Of a stretch of DNA of 64,000 nucleotides, positions 46,501-58,605 are shown one piece after another. Position 1 is the first letter of the stretch, and the number at the start of each line of letters is the position of its first letter. This DNA is from Gnetum montanum. Lineage: Eukaryota; Streptophyta; Gnetopsida; Gnetales; Gnetaceae. Under the pieces are notes generated by a model that had not been told where the DNA came from, searched no databases, and worked only from the letters and a program-made list of their open reading frames with translations. The stretch is from assembly GCA_015680685.1 (NCBI GenBank), contig MNCI01007719.1, positions 295,583-359,582 of the forward strand, given 5' to 3'. Both the position numbers and the translations under genes were made by a program.

Positions 46501-49500
46501 TGAAGCTGTCGCATTGATTTTTCAGGTTGATTTCCAGTAATCATGAGGTCAATCTACAAGCAGGTCAGGACAATAAAATCATGAAAAACAAAATGCATAG
46601 ACGCACTAGATGGAGTGGTATTGATGAAATTTTCAAAATGTTGCATCGTAACGTAAATACCACCATGCCCAAGCATGAGAAATTAAGAATATACCTCGTG
46701 CCCAATCCGTTCACGGCTGATTTTTTGTTCCATTGCAACTCTCACCTCCTCCTCGGCAGCTGCCTTCTTTAAATCTTCATCCAAGCCAAAATTAAATCTT
46801 GCACCTGATGATATTCACAACATCATTTCAGTTGCAACTAGTTTGAATTTTGTTTTAAAAAATAAAAAAGATCGCCGCCTATACATCTAACATAGTATAA
46901 TTGGAATTTAAAAAGAAAAAAAAAACATTGATGCGTACATATGTTACATGCTATAAAACACACTTATGAAACTCTAGATGAATTAAAAACATGATATTTA
47001 CACGATGTTACAACTTTAGCATCAAACATTACAAACATGTTTTTTGTTGAGAAGAAATGTCATACCAAAGCGAATTGCTCGTAGAACACGAAGAGGATCA
47101 TCTAAAAATGTAGTCTTAGGTGGCAAAGGAGTAGCTATTATTCCAGCCTTGAGATGCAATATTCCTATGATTTCGATTTTCATTAGAAAGAGTATTCATT
47201 AACAAGCTAAGAATTTTTCCATATATTTACATGTATGCTACAAACCTCTCCCTGTCAAATCTTCTACCGAACCAGAATTTATGTTGTAAAACAAGCTGCA
47301 ACAAGGGTAAAAAATGATAAATTAAACTTCAGTGTAACTTAAGGATACAAATGATCAAACTCCAAAGAAAACACTGCACAACATATATATAACAGAAAGG
47401 TTCAGGAATCAGTTTGTTTTTGTGGCTCTTTGGATTTTGGAATATGGGCTGTTTTTAAAGAACAGGTTGGGGACAGTGGGAAGATGTACTACAAAATAAA
47501 AATAAAAATACATTACGTATTCGGCATAAGGATAAGTCAATAAAATAAAAAAAATTAATAAGAAAGCTCAAAAATTTATTGAAATAGCATTTGATAATAC
47601 TATTTAAATTATGGATATATCGTAACAATAACATCAGGATAGGGATATTGATATTCATTGTAACAACTTAAAATATGAAGATACAAATCAAAATATCAAA
47701 ATCTCAAAATTTAATATCAAAAACTACATGCTTAATGTTTCCCACTAAGTTTCCTCCAATAAAGAAACCATCCATAGACGATGCAACATGGGAATATTTT
47801 CCTGAATGGCCCGGGTTTGCTTTAACTCAAAGTGAGCATAGGAAATACATAAGACAAAAAAATTTAAATGTTAAAAGAAGAATGATATTAAGTGTGCATG
47901 ATTAAGTATTATTAAAGAGTGTGATGTACTTGTGCTTAAATGGTTATTTTATTATATTTGTTGAATAACAGGGGTTCTGTGTTCAAGCCTCCTTAAGGAC
48001 TATACTTTGAATATTTTTAGGGTACCGTATTACATAAATTTGGATTTTTTATCACTGGTGGTCAATGCTGAAAGAGTTTTATGCTACTATTTCATATTCA
48101 GTGTTGCTTAATGGGTAGGCGCTAGAAAGATTTTATAACATCAATGGGCTAACAAAAGGAGATCCTATATCACACCCTCTTCTTATTGTGCTGGTTAAAG
48201 CCTTAGGATGTTTGATCAAAGACAAAGCTAAAAAGTGAGAGATTAATGGAATCACACCATCTTATTGTTTGCTTGATTTTACATATGTACAATTTATTGA
48301 TGACAGTTCATCTACCTAGAAACTGAAGAAAGATATATCGAAAATATTAATGAGGTGTTGGATAATTTCTACTAAGTTTCAGGATTAAATATTAATTTTG
48401 ATAAAAGCAATTTGTTTACTTTTCTTCTTTTAAGAAAAAGCAAAATATTACAATTGTATTAAATGCAAGTGAGCTAATCTTTCAAGCAAATATTTGGGTT
48501 CACCTTTATTTTTGCAAAAGATATTAGTTAAGAGCTATGGACTAGGATACTAGAGAGGATGACTTTGTGATTAGTTGGTTAACAATGAAAACTTTTTACC
48601 AGGGTTGGAAAATTACAATTAACTCAAAGTTATCTTCAATCTATACCACTCTATTTAATGTCATGTCTTTAAACCCCTAATGAGGTAGTAAAGAGACTAG
48701 AAATTCGAATGCAATTCCCTTCAGCAGGATTCAAACGGGGAAATCTTCATTTATTGCATTATGTCATCCATGGGAACATGGTGGACAATATTTAAAAAAT
48801 CGCACTACTTAAATATTGCTCTTTTGGAAAAGTAGCTTGGAGAAATATGAATGAAGATATCATGTGGGTTAAAGCAATGATTAAAAAGTCTGCAAAAAAT
48901 AGGAAATTGACAAAAAATATCCAACTTTTCAGCATGACAAGTCATTGTTACTTTAAGATTTTTTCAGCCACATTTTTCCAAAAAGTGCCAACATTCACCA
49001 TTCTAAAAGATTCACAATGTTTTACCAAATGTTTATGATTCCCACAACGTTCTGAGATAAATTTTATTTTAAGCTTTTAAACAAAACTAATAAATATATA
49101 AACATGTAAATTGATTATCACGATCATCATCATCATCCTAGCCTTTATCCCAATTACATAGGGTTGGTTATATGAATCCTTTTCTGTCATTTACCCATAT
49201 TAGAAGCTAAATCAGCATTAACACCCAAATCTTGAATATCCCCCTTTATGGTTGCAAACCATGAATGTTTTATTTTAATATTTAATTCTTTGCTTAATAT
49301 CACTACTTTATATTATATAAAGTAAACAGTACTTCAATATATATGCTAATGATATGAGTTATTTTTTTAAAAAAAATGAAATGTTTCACTAAAAATTATA
49401 GTTGTTTACATTAAAAATTAGCAAATGATTAAAATAGTTATGCTAAAATAGAATACTATAATATTTTTTGTCAATGACATATTGAACACATGTTGGTATT

Positions 49501-52500
49501 AGAGAGATAAAGAAACTTGTACCCATTATGTCCTGTTTATATCCTTATGTCGCAGTTATTATTTTTATGTCTACTTAATTATGTTTTCTTCTTTTATTTG
49601 TATTGCCTGTAATTTGTTATCCAAAATCTCTAAAATTTTTTATTTTGTGTATTGCTAATTTTCCAAATGACTTTTTCCTGAACGTTTGCCAATTTTTTCA
49701 ATTTTATGACCTTTTCAAGAAGCTAACAAAATTGTTTTTCAACCTTTTCTATATTTGAGTTAAAATGATCAAGGCTAAATATTTAAACCACAACAAAAAA
49801 TTATTTATGTGGACTACATATTATTAGTGCTTCTGCAATATCAGCAGGACTTTTAAAAGTATGTACATGGATGAAAAATCACTGCATGAAATCTAAACGT
49901 GGTGAGGCTTGGATATGAGAAAATAAACATTCATACAAAGTTCCAAAGGCTTATGAAAATTTATGCATAGGTCAAGTAAATAAAGAAGGTATTCACTAGA
50001 GAAAAAAAAGAGAGTCTAACTCCTAAAGTCCATGTCTTTTTTTGAATTAGCATAAAAAGGGAAATTTTGATGCTATCAATAATTTGTTGAAATGATAATG
50101 GATGATGATTAATAGATGTTGTTTCTGTAATAACACTTCCTAAAGTTGTAATTATATCTATTTGCATTGCCTTGCAATTGCTCATATTTGGAACAGAGTC
50201 TAGATCACATCCCAAGCCACAGAAATTGAAAAGGTCTTTTTCTACACAGATGAAGTCCTTCAATGTCCTCCATAATTTCAAAGAAGTTGTTACTTTATTC
50301 ATGCTATTATGAAAACATTAATTACAACAATTATGACACAGTAACTAATGAGAAAAAGCTAGCATGGAGGAAACAAAAAGGCCCCTTGTTTTTTTAAGAA
50401 ATTGTTAGTAAAATACATCATTCAAGCTCCAGGTGATGATCCTACTAGCAAAGTACATCACTTGTTCAATTCTGTTGATTAATATCCTTGGCTTTAAAAG
50501 AAAAAATAATAAAGAAGAGACTGTTATGCATTCAAAGAAATAAAAGGAATTCAAGGGTGCAATGACAAAGCACTTTCATACAAGAGAAAGCCGTTTTTTG
50601 TGAACTTTGTGTTGCAATCATATTCTCACACTTTGGTATAAGTATTTATACTAAAGGAATTGTATCGATTAATAAGTTCGGAAGAATTTAACCAGAGATA
50701 ACATCTTAACCAACCTATTAAATACATGTAAGATTGTCACTTAGCCATAAAGTAATACGTTTCCAATGCCAATACAAAGAAACTCACTCAATCATATTCA
50801 ATATCCAAGAAAACAGCTAAATAAAAGGCATCCCAAGCCAAAATATCACAAGTACTGCCTCAATCTGAGTCATCACAAGGAAAACTATAACCAAAATCTT
50901 TTTTTTATCAGGCATTAGTTTAGAACCATGGGCGTCTACAGCACCTTTGATAAAATAAATGTAGTCTTATGCAAACCTATAGCAATAGCATGATAAACCA
51001 AAAAGTTTCAAAGACTAATTGACAAAAACAGTAAATTCTCAATGAAAGCTGGATCTTTTGTTGAAGCTAAGAGTACATCATGCTTTCTTACTTAAAGAAC
51101 AAATTCCCAAACTATGGATTAATACTTTGTACTGAATTCAAAGAAAAATAAACTACACACACCTTGCCTTCTGAGTGTGTTTCAATTATTCTGTTCATGT
51201 TATTCCTATTCAATATACTTGATTTTTATGTTTTCTCCATTGCTTCACATTTTTTACAATTATTGTTCTCATTGCATTGCCCTGATTTTTCCCCAAAAAA
51301 CACCAACATTTACAAACTTCTTTGAAAATATTTAAGCATTCCCAAATTTCCAGTGTTCTTAAACCTTTTAAACAACATTTTCTAACCAAAAGAACAAATA
51401 TAAAATTATATATAACATGGGCCTGTGAAATGAACTTACCTGTTAATAGTCAAATCCCTTCTATAAGCATCTTGTTCAGGTGTCCCAAACTCCTGGAAAT
51501 AAATATCACAAACTTATAACAAGTGAAACTTAATGAGAATGAAAAGATAGCAAAAAACATCTCATCTGGAATCTCTTAAATAACTTATGCACTACGAATG
51601 ACTAATACAATGCTATCACACCACCCCCAAATGGTATCTGTCAACTACTGGAAAAGCTGTGAAAAAAAAAATGTTAGAAAAATAAAAGGCACTACCGTAT
51701 TCTCAGGTAGATTTTTATTTCCAATTAACGGCAGAAAATTATTATTACTTTAACAAAGAAGAAAAATTTGATAATTAGTATCAAATTCAGTTTTCAACAG
51801 ACTAGTGACAGAGTTACAAAAATTATCTTATGGTTTCTGGACTTCTTCAATTTTTCATTTAACAGAGAACTGACTTTAGTTTCTGATCAGAGAAACTTCA
51901 GAAATTAGTATGAAGTTTAGTTTGCAAAAGAATAGAAATTATCTTTCGAGTTTAGTAGCAAAATAACAAAAATTATCTTCAGGGCAGCAACCTGAATAAA
52001 CAAAGATCAAAATCGGCTTCCTTGACTACATCAAAAGTATCACAGCTCACAGTTCCAATCTATCAATCATTTTTTAGCATTGCATAATAATAGATTAGAA
52101 ACTTTTGCTTCAGACTCAAAGCAATTAGAAACTGCAATTTCTGATACTAGTACACTTTGATAACATGCTTTGTTTTCAAGAATGCAGAGCATGCTGCTTA
52201 GCATTGTTCTTATTACACGATTTGATTATTAGTAGCCACTGTTATGGTCCAAAAAGCAAGAACACGAACATGATTTGTTATTTTCTATAGTTTATAAGGT
52301 AGGAAAATGTTGGTTAATGTACTATTCATCTCTAATGCTCCAACACAAAATGTTACTACATGTTTACTTTGTAATACAATGATCCTATGGTTATTTTATT
52401 GAAGGCTGAAACAGAAATATCGGTTTAATGCTCCTAAAACGTTTATATGTGTTTTTTCTTTTCTATCGCATTATCATATTCATGCACCAAGAATCAGCAT

Positions 52501-53893
52501 AAATATGAAACTTTCATACATCATCTTGGTGCGTATAAACCACACACTTTATGTGAGCTAACCGTTACTGACATCATTCATGTATTGTAGCCACAAACCA
52601 CATACTCTTAACTGTGAGATATGCCTCCCCAACAACTTTCATGCATTGTTTAAAATTGTTCCTCAATCTAACATTTTTATTATGAATAAATTTCCCGTTA
52701 ATTGACCGAAACCGTTTAGGCCTGATGCAGTAGCATCGTATTGGTATTTGTCACTCTTGCCAGTATGCCATGTATAAAACATGAAAACTCTTTAAAACTA
52801 AAATGCCATACCATGGATGGAATCCGGCTATGTTCAACATATTTCTCAGAGCGCAAGTTGACAAAATCAATCTGCATGTCGAAGATTTTCATGGTTGCAG
52901 TCTCAAGATGTTTTGATTGCTCTGGATTGCTGCAAAGAGATAAAATGCATAACAAATTGATGCATAGTTGAAATACTCTTAGAAAATGCTAAAAGATACA
53001 AACGTTTTAAATGCAATGTTCCACAGTACGGAGCTACAAAATTGATAAGCAATAAATAAGAAATATGTTACAAGAAACAATCGAATCTGAAACTATCATT
53101 AAAGGAGACAGCGGAGAAAAAAGTAACGCAATGAAAAAATGTACCTCTGAATAACAGCGATCCTGCGTGATTCTTCGCCATGCAAAGCAAGATACTCGTT
53201 AACCTTTTCACAAAATTCTCTGCCCAACATATTGTCCAACGCAATATCGATATCGGAAGAGTTCTTTCCCAGGAGCTGCAAAAGAAGATATCACAGATTA
53301 AGAAAGGGTGAGGACTTGAACAGATACATGAATTCGAAGATGTTTGTATGCTTGATGAAAATAAAAGAGGGAGTTAGCATGAAGCGCTATTGCTCCTATG
53401 TGAGCACAGGTTGAAGTTCATGCTATCTTCAAAAGCATCTTCAATTTTAAATTTTACTTACACACCTTCCAAAGCATTTTCAAGTTTAAATGTTACTTGT
53501 ACTTTTTTCCTTTCAATACTTCGCATCTGTTGGAATTAAGAGTTTCGATTATCGGCAATCTCTGGAATGAATTGAAATTTCTGCATGAATATACGTTTTC
53601 CATTTCTGTTGTGGTGGTTTACAAAATTCGAGAAGAATAAATAAACAGGACTTGATAATGATTACCGGTTATTACAGGTCGTAAGGACACTGCCGCTATT
53701 GTTCAAAACTGAAATTTTCAAAATAACTTTCACAATAAAATAGCAAAACCTTGTCGCGAACCCAGCCGCCAGCAACGCGGAGCTGCGTTTGCAGACCGAA
53801 GTGGCGCAGAACATCCTTGAGAGTGTCAAACAGTTTCTGCTCTTGGCTCGTAAGTTCAACGCTGCTGCGCGCTGCGTTCGTAGTCGTAGCCAT
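37567..53893 (-). CDS. CCA: CCA-adding tRNA nucleotidyltransferase, 15 exons, complete
   Basis: The enzyme adds CCA to tRNA 3' ends in cytosol and organelles. Exons (minus): 53893-53750, 53275-53145, 52929-52812, 51492-51440, 47295-47246, 47164-47066, 46804-46695, 46553-46426, 44717-44651, 41996-41913, 41790-41728, 41549-41429, 39228-39067, 37874-37777, 37671-37567. All join in phase with GT-AG introns to 510 aa, close to the family length without a long leader. Motifs: [10 protein letters not shown] (residues 39-48), the metal-binding DID (56-58), RRDLTIN (142-148), [12 protein letters not shown] (187-198) and ISRERIGHE. The C-terminus has '[13 protein letters not shown]' and [19 protein letters not shown], as in plant orthologues. 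Introns reach 4.1 kb (51439-47296) and carry LINE and SINE debris. No frame damage was found, so it should be functional. A possible targeting-peptide frame lies upstream (53995-54243). Confidence 0.95.
39700..39890 (+). mobile_element. tRNA-derived SINE-like copy, family 1, in CCA intron 12
   Basis: The head 'GAGTGATGGTGAGGTGTTC' and the body 'TTTAGGCCTTCACTTATCTA' with 'CCAGCCCTCCTCGGAACTC' run parallel to the copy at 9310-9480. It lies antisense to the host gene. Confidence 0.5.
40129..40260 (-). mobile_element. RTE LINE 3' end (minus) in CCA intron 12
   Basis: The plus strand reads GATCATCATCATTTTAGTCT, 'AGTCCCAACAATATGGGGTC' and a CATTCAACTCTATTAAAA block. This is the reverse complement of the conserved 3' end of plant RTE LINEs, which finish in a GATGATG-type tail. 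No RT is attached, so it is a 5'-truncated copy. Confidence 0.6.
40664..40731 (+). mobile_element. very short RTE LINE 3' end insertion with target duplication
   Basis: GTCGACCCCATATTGTTGGG followed by ACGATGATGAT is the same LINE 3' end in plus orientation. Direct repeats TTAGCATGCA lie on both sides (40664-40673 and 40721-40730). This is a target-primed insertion of only about 45 bp. Confidence 0.6.
43500..43745 (-). mobile_element. RTE 3' end fragment and tRNA-like SINE head in CCA intron 9
   Basis: 43503-43550 reads ATCATCATCACCTTGGTGCC and TTTATCCCACC, a decayed RTE 3' end. On the minus strand 43745-43675 gives TCAATTAGTTAGAACATGAG (A-box-like) and a B-box-like AAGTCACACATTCAATTT. Both are old and partial. 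Confidence 0.4.
48095..48890 (+). pseudogene. L1-type LINE reverse transcriptase relic in CCA intron 4
   Basis: Plus-strand frames give, in order, [20 protein letters not shown] (48139-48198), [11 protein letters not shown] (the FADD box as FIDD), a '[14 protein letters not shown]'-like block near 48380-48415, an 'IPLYLMSCL' block near 48640-48670, [13 protein letters not shown] near 48680-48715 and [17 protein letters not shown] (48830-48880). This is the RT-to-C-terminal order of plant L1 ORF2. Many stops and frameshifts show long decay. It is antisense to the host gene and lies within its largest intron. Confidence 0.8.
49126..49270 (-). mobile_element. RTE LINE 3' end (minus) in CCA intron 4
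   Basis: The plus strand has ATCATCATCATCATCCTAGC, 'CTTTATCCCAATTACATAGG' and 'GTTGGTTATATGAATCC', then 'TTTATGGTTGCAAACCATG'. This is the reverse complement of the RTE 3' end with its trinucleotide tail. It is the longest of the four tails in the window. Confidence 0.6.
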
Positions 53894-53994
53894 GGCAGCT
53901 GCTGCAAAAACTGAAACTGAAACCGAAATTTTACGACGACGTCGGTGGTAAACGCTCCAAATCCACTGGAAATGCTACGAGTTGTGAAAACTAA

Positions 53995-54243
53995 TCAAGT
54001 ATAAGGCGCACTTTTCAAAGTCGGCAATCGCGACGACGTAGACAGAACTGGACGGAGATTCGACAACGGAGGAATCCGAGTTCGTGAAAACGGAGATAAC
54101 AATTTTTTGCAAGTTGATGATGTTATTGCTGCTTTGGTTTTCAGCCGAAATGTTGTTGTTCTTGTGGTTCTATGCAGAGAAACTACTACTGCTACTGCAA
54201 CTGCCACTGCCATGTGATTCTTGCTAGCATGCGCATTCCGCAT
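53995..54243 (-). other. upstream reading frame resembling an organelle-targeting peptide, 5' of CCA
   Basis: This 82-codon minus-strand frame starts MRNAHASKNHMAVAVAVAVV and continues rich in Ser, Thr, Arg and Lys with no Asp or Glu, the composition of plastid or mitochondrial targeting peptides. It ends 102 bases before the CCA start and is out of frame with it (offset 350 bases). Plant CCA enzymes usually have an N-terminal targeting extension. It may be joined by an unseen intron, be a lost extension, or be a chance upstream frame. Confidence 0.35.
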
Positions 54244-55234
54244 CAGAAGATTTCATTTTTGAAAAATGAAAACGGTATCCTACGCTGCTCTGCTCTGCTT
54301 CTCAACCTCTATCGCGGCGTGACCCATTCTAGCGATATGGGGGGTTTTATTAAGGTGAACTATAAAACGTTAAAACAACAAACTTAAAACAAAGTGAACC
54401 CAGAAGTAAAAAGCAAGGTGAACCATAAATTTAAAATATTTAAAAATAATATATTTTGGACCACTGTGCTAAGGTGGCCTATGGTTGATGTACCTTTTTA
54501 ATTTGTGACTTACCTTAGTAAGGTATCCTATGGTTAATGTTCCTACTAAATAGGAAGGAGATGTTGGGATGCTGAAATAATTGTCATATAAGTATATTAC
54601 AGCGAATATAGTCTAGTTAGAACTTTATAACTTAGCATTACCAACTAGAATTGAACGTTATTTAATGGAAAATACCTCGTAAACTATATTTACGTTCCAT
54701 ATGGTATGGTAATTATGATGTTGATGAATTTTGTGACATGATCAAAGAAATTCTTCTTTTGGTTAGAGCATGCACTTTGTGGTTTACGAGTCCTAGGTTG
54801 TTAAGACATGCACTCTGGGGTATTGTAAAAATATATGTTTAAAGACTATGCTCTCAGGTACAATACTAACAATAGTAAATCATTGTCAAGTACATTGATT
54901 ACCTTAATGTTCAGTTCATCACAAACCATCAAGATGATGATTATCCTAATGTCTTTTGAACATAAAACTCAATGTTCATCCCACCAAGTAAGGTCTTGGA
55001 AGAGCCAATAGCTAAGTGAAAGCTTACCCTCTTTTTAGGTGGTTGCACCCAAGCACAACTTCAAAATTGAGCATTTAGAATAGCATTTCAATGCGTCTTT
55101 AATCCCTATTTATAATATATGTATATATAAACTATTTACAATTATTAGGACTTACAACTTGCAACTTGTAATTGTAGCATTGATTTCAATTAAATATTTA
55201 GGATTAACATTTCATCTCACTAGTCCATGTATAA

Positions 55235-55375
55235 CAATGAGATGTTAGCCTAATTGTATGGGTCTTAACCTGGTAACCCTAAGTCATGGGTTCAATTCTA
55301 CTAAGTAGCATTGAGTTATGAACTTTTATAAATTTTGGAGTATACCTATGTTTCAATTATTTTGGGTTCCAAATA
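55235..55375 (+). mobile_element. tRNA-derived SINE-like copy, family 2
   Basis: CAATGAGATGTTAGCCTAAT and, 40 bases on, GGGTTCAATTCTACTAAGTA, then 'GCATTGAGTTATGAA'. It matches the minus copy at 9935-10078 along the head and into the body. Confidence 0.55.
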
Positions 55376-55565
55376 CCTACCCTCTTTCATTGGTTCATGC
55401 ATGTTTTTGCATATTAAAAGAAGTAAGAAGCATTTCATTTGAGTCTTTTTACTAGTGTACAATATCTCATCTTACACCTAAAGTTCATGTATTTAGAGAA
55501 GAATTATGGAGTGCGAGGTGTTGGAACTTGAAGCTTTTATTAACAAATCTTTGCCCCCCAAGAAA

Positions 55566-55690
55566 CAATGAGATATTAACCCAATGGTAAACCTCTTGAT
55601 TTGAAATTTCCAAGTTATGTATTCAATTTTGGTGGGTAATGCTAAGTTATAAAGTTCTAATTTGACTATCTTGCATTTTGGCAAAAATTG
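55566..55690 (+). mobile_element. tRNA-derived SINE-like copy, family 2, more decayed
   Basis: CAATGAGATATTAACCCAAT, then 'GTATTCAATTTTGGTGGGTA' and 'ATGCTAAGTTATAAAG', with the same spacing as the copy 330 bases upstream. Confidence 0.5.
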
Positions 55691-56568
55691 TAATTTAGGA
55701 TGACCAAATAAACTTTGCAACTATAGTAGCTTTATTATTGTTTGCTCAAGTGGTTACTTCATTGTCTAATAAGGATTTGCAAGCAAGACTTTACTAATTA
55801 TGCATGTTTTGCTTCAATTGTATAATAGTATCATATTGGTTATATGTCCTAGGGTATATATATTCAAACAAATTTTGGCATCCCTTATTATTTATTTGTT
55901 GGCTTACACCCCCTATTATTTTTGTGTTGGCTTGCAAACAAAACATATTTAGTCAAGAGCGAAAGGTTAAGACATGCTTCTTGTGAAATTTGACTAAATT
56001 TTATCAAATTGCCTATCACATATATTTTGGTAGTTTAAATGCATAGTGAAACTTAGTAGAATGGTTATGGCCAAATGGATGTCCATTGTGTTCCCTTGGT
56101 GTGTCTAAAGCTAAGTCTTGGTTTCATTTAAAAGATTTTTAATACTCTACTTTAAATAGAAGATGGAATATGTAATTAGATGATTATCTTTAGAAAACAA
56201 TTTTTCATAAGTTTAAAGCTCAAAGGCCTAACCAAAGCATCAATTTTATTGTGGTCTTTGATTCATTAAGGCCTTCAAGCCTTTCCATTGAACAAAAGCT
56301 TTATAGATGCACTATTTGTCAAGCAAAAGATTCATCCATGTGTTTTAGAAGTATTCATTTTCTAAACATACATGGGATTGTTGTCATTTCCTTCAAATTA
56401 TTTATGGAGATCTTTATGTAACTTTAAAGATGATGGTCTTCTAGTAGTTCTTTAGTATATCTTCAAAGATGATTATATTATTGAGCTTTTTCAAAAAGCT
56501 TGGAAGTTCCTCCCTTTCATGATTGTTTTTTCATTTAAAAGTATAGATTGAATGTTTCGTACCAAAAT

Positions 56569-57417
56569 TGATGAGCAGCAAATACCCTCTACGCCCAATC
56601 ATATGAATCACAAGCATTGAAGTGCAATCCAATGGAATTTCATGAATGGAACTAGTGTGGTATCTAGATTGTTAAGCATTAATTGCAAGTCACTTTCTTT
56701 CCACTTAGACTAGTGGTAGCTTTGTCACATATAGTTTAATCTAAAATAAGGCATATGATTATTGATGTTCATGTGGCCCTTAAACTAACTAAATAATCAT
56801 GTAGAAATTGATTATTTAAACTAATTAATAATAAGAAGATAAATCCTAAACTATCCTAAGGGCAATGAGTGTCTGTTTCCACCTTGTCATATATCCATTG
56901 CTAGGATTACCAAGTGTTATGCTATTGGGCGAACCAAGTAATAACGTTGCTAGGATTACCAAGCGAATACATGTTTACACTTAAAACTAGTTGTGCTCAT
57001 TTTGTCCATTGATTAACGTGCATAGAAATGTAAATGTTAACTAAGTACATAAAAAATAAATTGCAATGAAAATAAAATTATTCCAAGTGTCATAATGAAT
57101 AGGAATCAATTTGGACCTTATTATCATTCATAGAATGTGTCCAAGTACAATGCCATCAAATAAGATGATGTCCAACTAACTCAAATTCACACTGTGGACA
57201 CTCACTAACTATTTGCTAAGATTATAAAATAAAACTGCAAAAGTCTAACCAAATTACTGACCAAATGGTGCCAAATACACAATGGGTGCTCATGTTTATA
57301 TACGCAAATATAGACATCCACATATAAGATGCATCAACACAATGTCTATATATTTGCGTATAAATATGCCCAATGATATGTTAGGCAAGATAATACGCAT
57401 ATTATGTCAAATCATCA
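56569..57417 (-). mobile_element. diverged LTR of the TGATGAG family (copy D)
   Basis: The plus strand starts TGATGAGCAGCAAATACCCT and follows the nested-element LTR (12945-13769): the 'CAATCATATGAATCACAAGC' block, the 'GGATTACCAAG' blocks and the 'GTCCAAGTACAATGCCATC' region. The likely end is ATCATCA at 57417, giving about 849 bp. I found no matching target duplication, so the right border is approximate. The segment 57297-57363 is a strong inverted repeat. There is no internal region, so it is a solo LTR or fragment. Confidence 0.6.
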
Positions 57418-58061
57418 CCGACCCATTTTGTGACATTCTTTGAAAACTAAGTATCAATGGGAAAAAATTACTTGTTACGTATATAATCATATGTTAACAT
57501 TATGATTCATATTTCCATAATTAACTTCCACAACAATAATGCTTTTCGTGCTAATGTCACTCTTGAACCTTTCCCAGAATGGAAACAAATGCTTTTAGTG
57601 CACATGCCTTTAGTGCTATTGTCATCAATAATGCTTTTAATTTATCACCTTTCGGCCACGGTGTAGGTAGCTTGAAACTTGTAGCACCTCTGTTATAGAC
57701 ATACAGTATATACTTAATTTTTTCTTCCATTGCCACTAAAATTCTTATCATCAACTTTTGCCGGAGACCAAAATTCAAAAAACCAGCCCTAAAAGCTGGT
57801 GCTGGCTAGCAGTTTTTTTTTTTTTTTTTTTTAAGGAAACAGAAAACAAAATGCATTATCAAAAGTGCAAAATTCACCTTCAGATTGTAAAGTAAGACAC
57901 CTGAACCAAATGCATTTTTAAAATTTCAAAATTCATCCTCAAGACAGTAGAGTAAGACACTTTCAGGTGCTGAAACGGTTTTAACAATGCTTCCTGCCCT
58001 TTTCCAGACTTCTACTTGGAAAACAACATGAAAAGAGGCCCTAGCGGATTGCATAAAAAAT
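57418..58061. other. intergenic spacer with a T-rich run, downstream of the T-protein gene
   Basis: No gene is seen. A long T run ends near 57832. The 3' untranslated region of the minus-strand T-protein gene should occupy the right part. Confidence 0.5.
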
Positions 58062-58605
58062 TCAAGGCCTGTAGTATTTGGCAGGCACAAATGGCATCTT
58101 AGTCACAGTAGCATCATATGATTTTCCACGGACAACCACTTTAAGCTGTGTTCCGTTTTTATGGCTTCCAGACTTGACATATCCGATTGCAATGTTCTGT
58201 TTCAGGCAAGGACTGAATCCTCCACTGGTAACTTCTCCAATCTCATTTCCTGAAACATCCAGTATCTCACTGTGGCCTCTTGCAGGTGCCCCACTGGATA
58301 TCATGCCAACCCTACGTTTTGCAGGACCTTCTTGCAGCTGCTTGAGGATGATATCAGCACCCAGAAACCCACCTTCTTGCCTTCTTCTCTTGCCAATAGT
58401 CCAGGCAATTCCAGCTTCCACAGGAGAGATGTCTTCATTCATGTCATTCCCATACAGGCAGAGACCAGCCTCTAACCTCAAACTGTCACGAGCACCCAAA
58501 CCAGTCAATCTGACTTTCCCTTCCGACGTCTCCAAGATTGCCTTTGCAAGATCAACAGCATCTTCAGAAGGAACAGATATTTCGAACCCATCTTCACCTG
58601 TGTAC
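58062..58605 (-). CDS. GLDT: glycine cleavage system T-protein (aminomethyltransferase), last coding exon
   Basis: The exon begins after GGCTCAG at 58605 and reads (G)[15 protein letters not shown], the conserved block of the folate-binding T-protein. It ends at TGA 58064-58062 after FVPAKYYRP. These 181 codons cover the end of the catalytic domain ([13 protein letters not shown]..., [15 protein letters not shown]) and the C-terminal barrel ([20 protein letters not shown]). The enzyme transfers the methylene group of glycine to tetrahydrofolate in mitochondria, with the P, H and L proteins, in photorespiration. About 225 N-terminal residues are missing because upstream exons lie beyond 64000. 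The exon is undamaged; an entire single exon for this C-terminal part is usual in plants. Confidence 0.95.

Larger units (their letters stand above)
54244..56568. other. intergenic region between the CCA and T-protein genes, left part
   Basis: No gene was found. The left end should hold the CCA promoter; no clear TATA box was picked out. Two family-2 SINE copies lie at 55235-55375 and 55566-55690; the rest is AT-rich and featureless. Confidence 0.5.

Noticed and set aside
56564-57422. Target duplication for LTR copy D
   Set aside because: The left flank AAAAT has no partner after any plausible right end, so the borders are left approximate.
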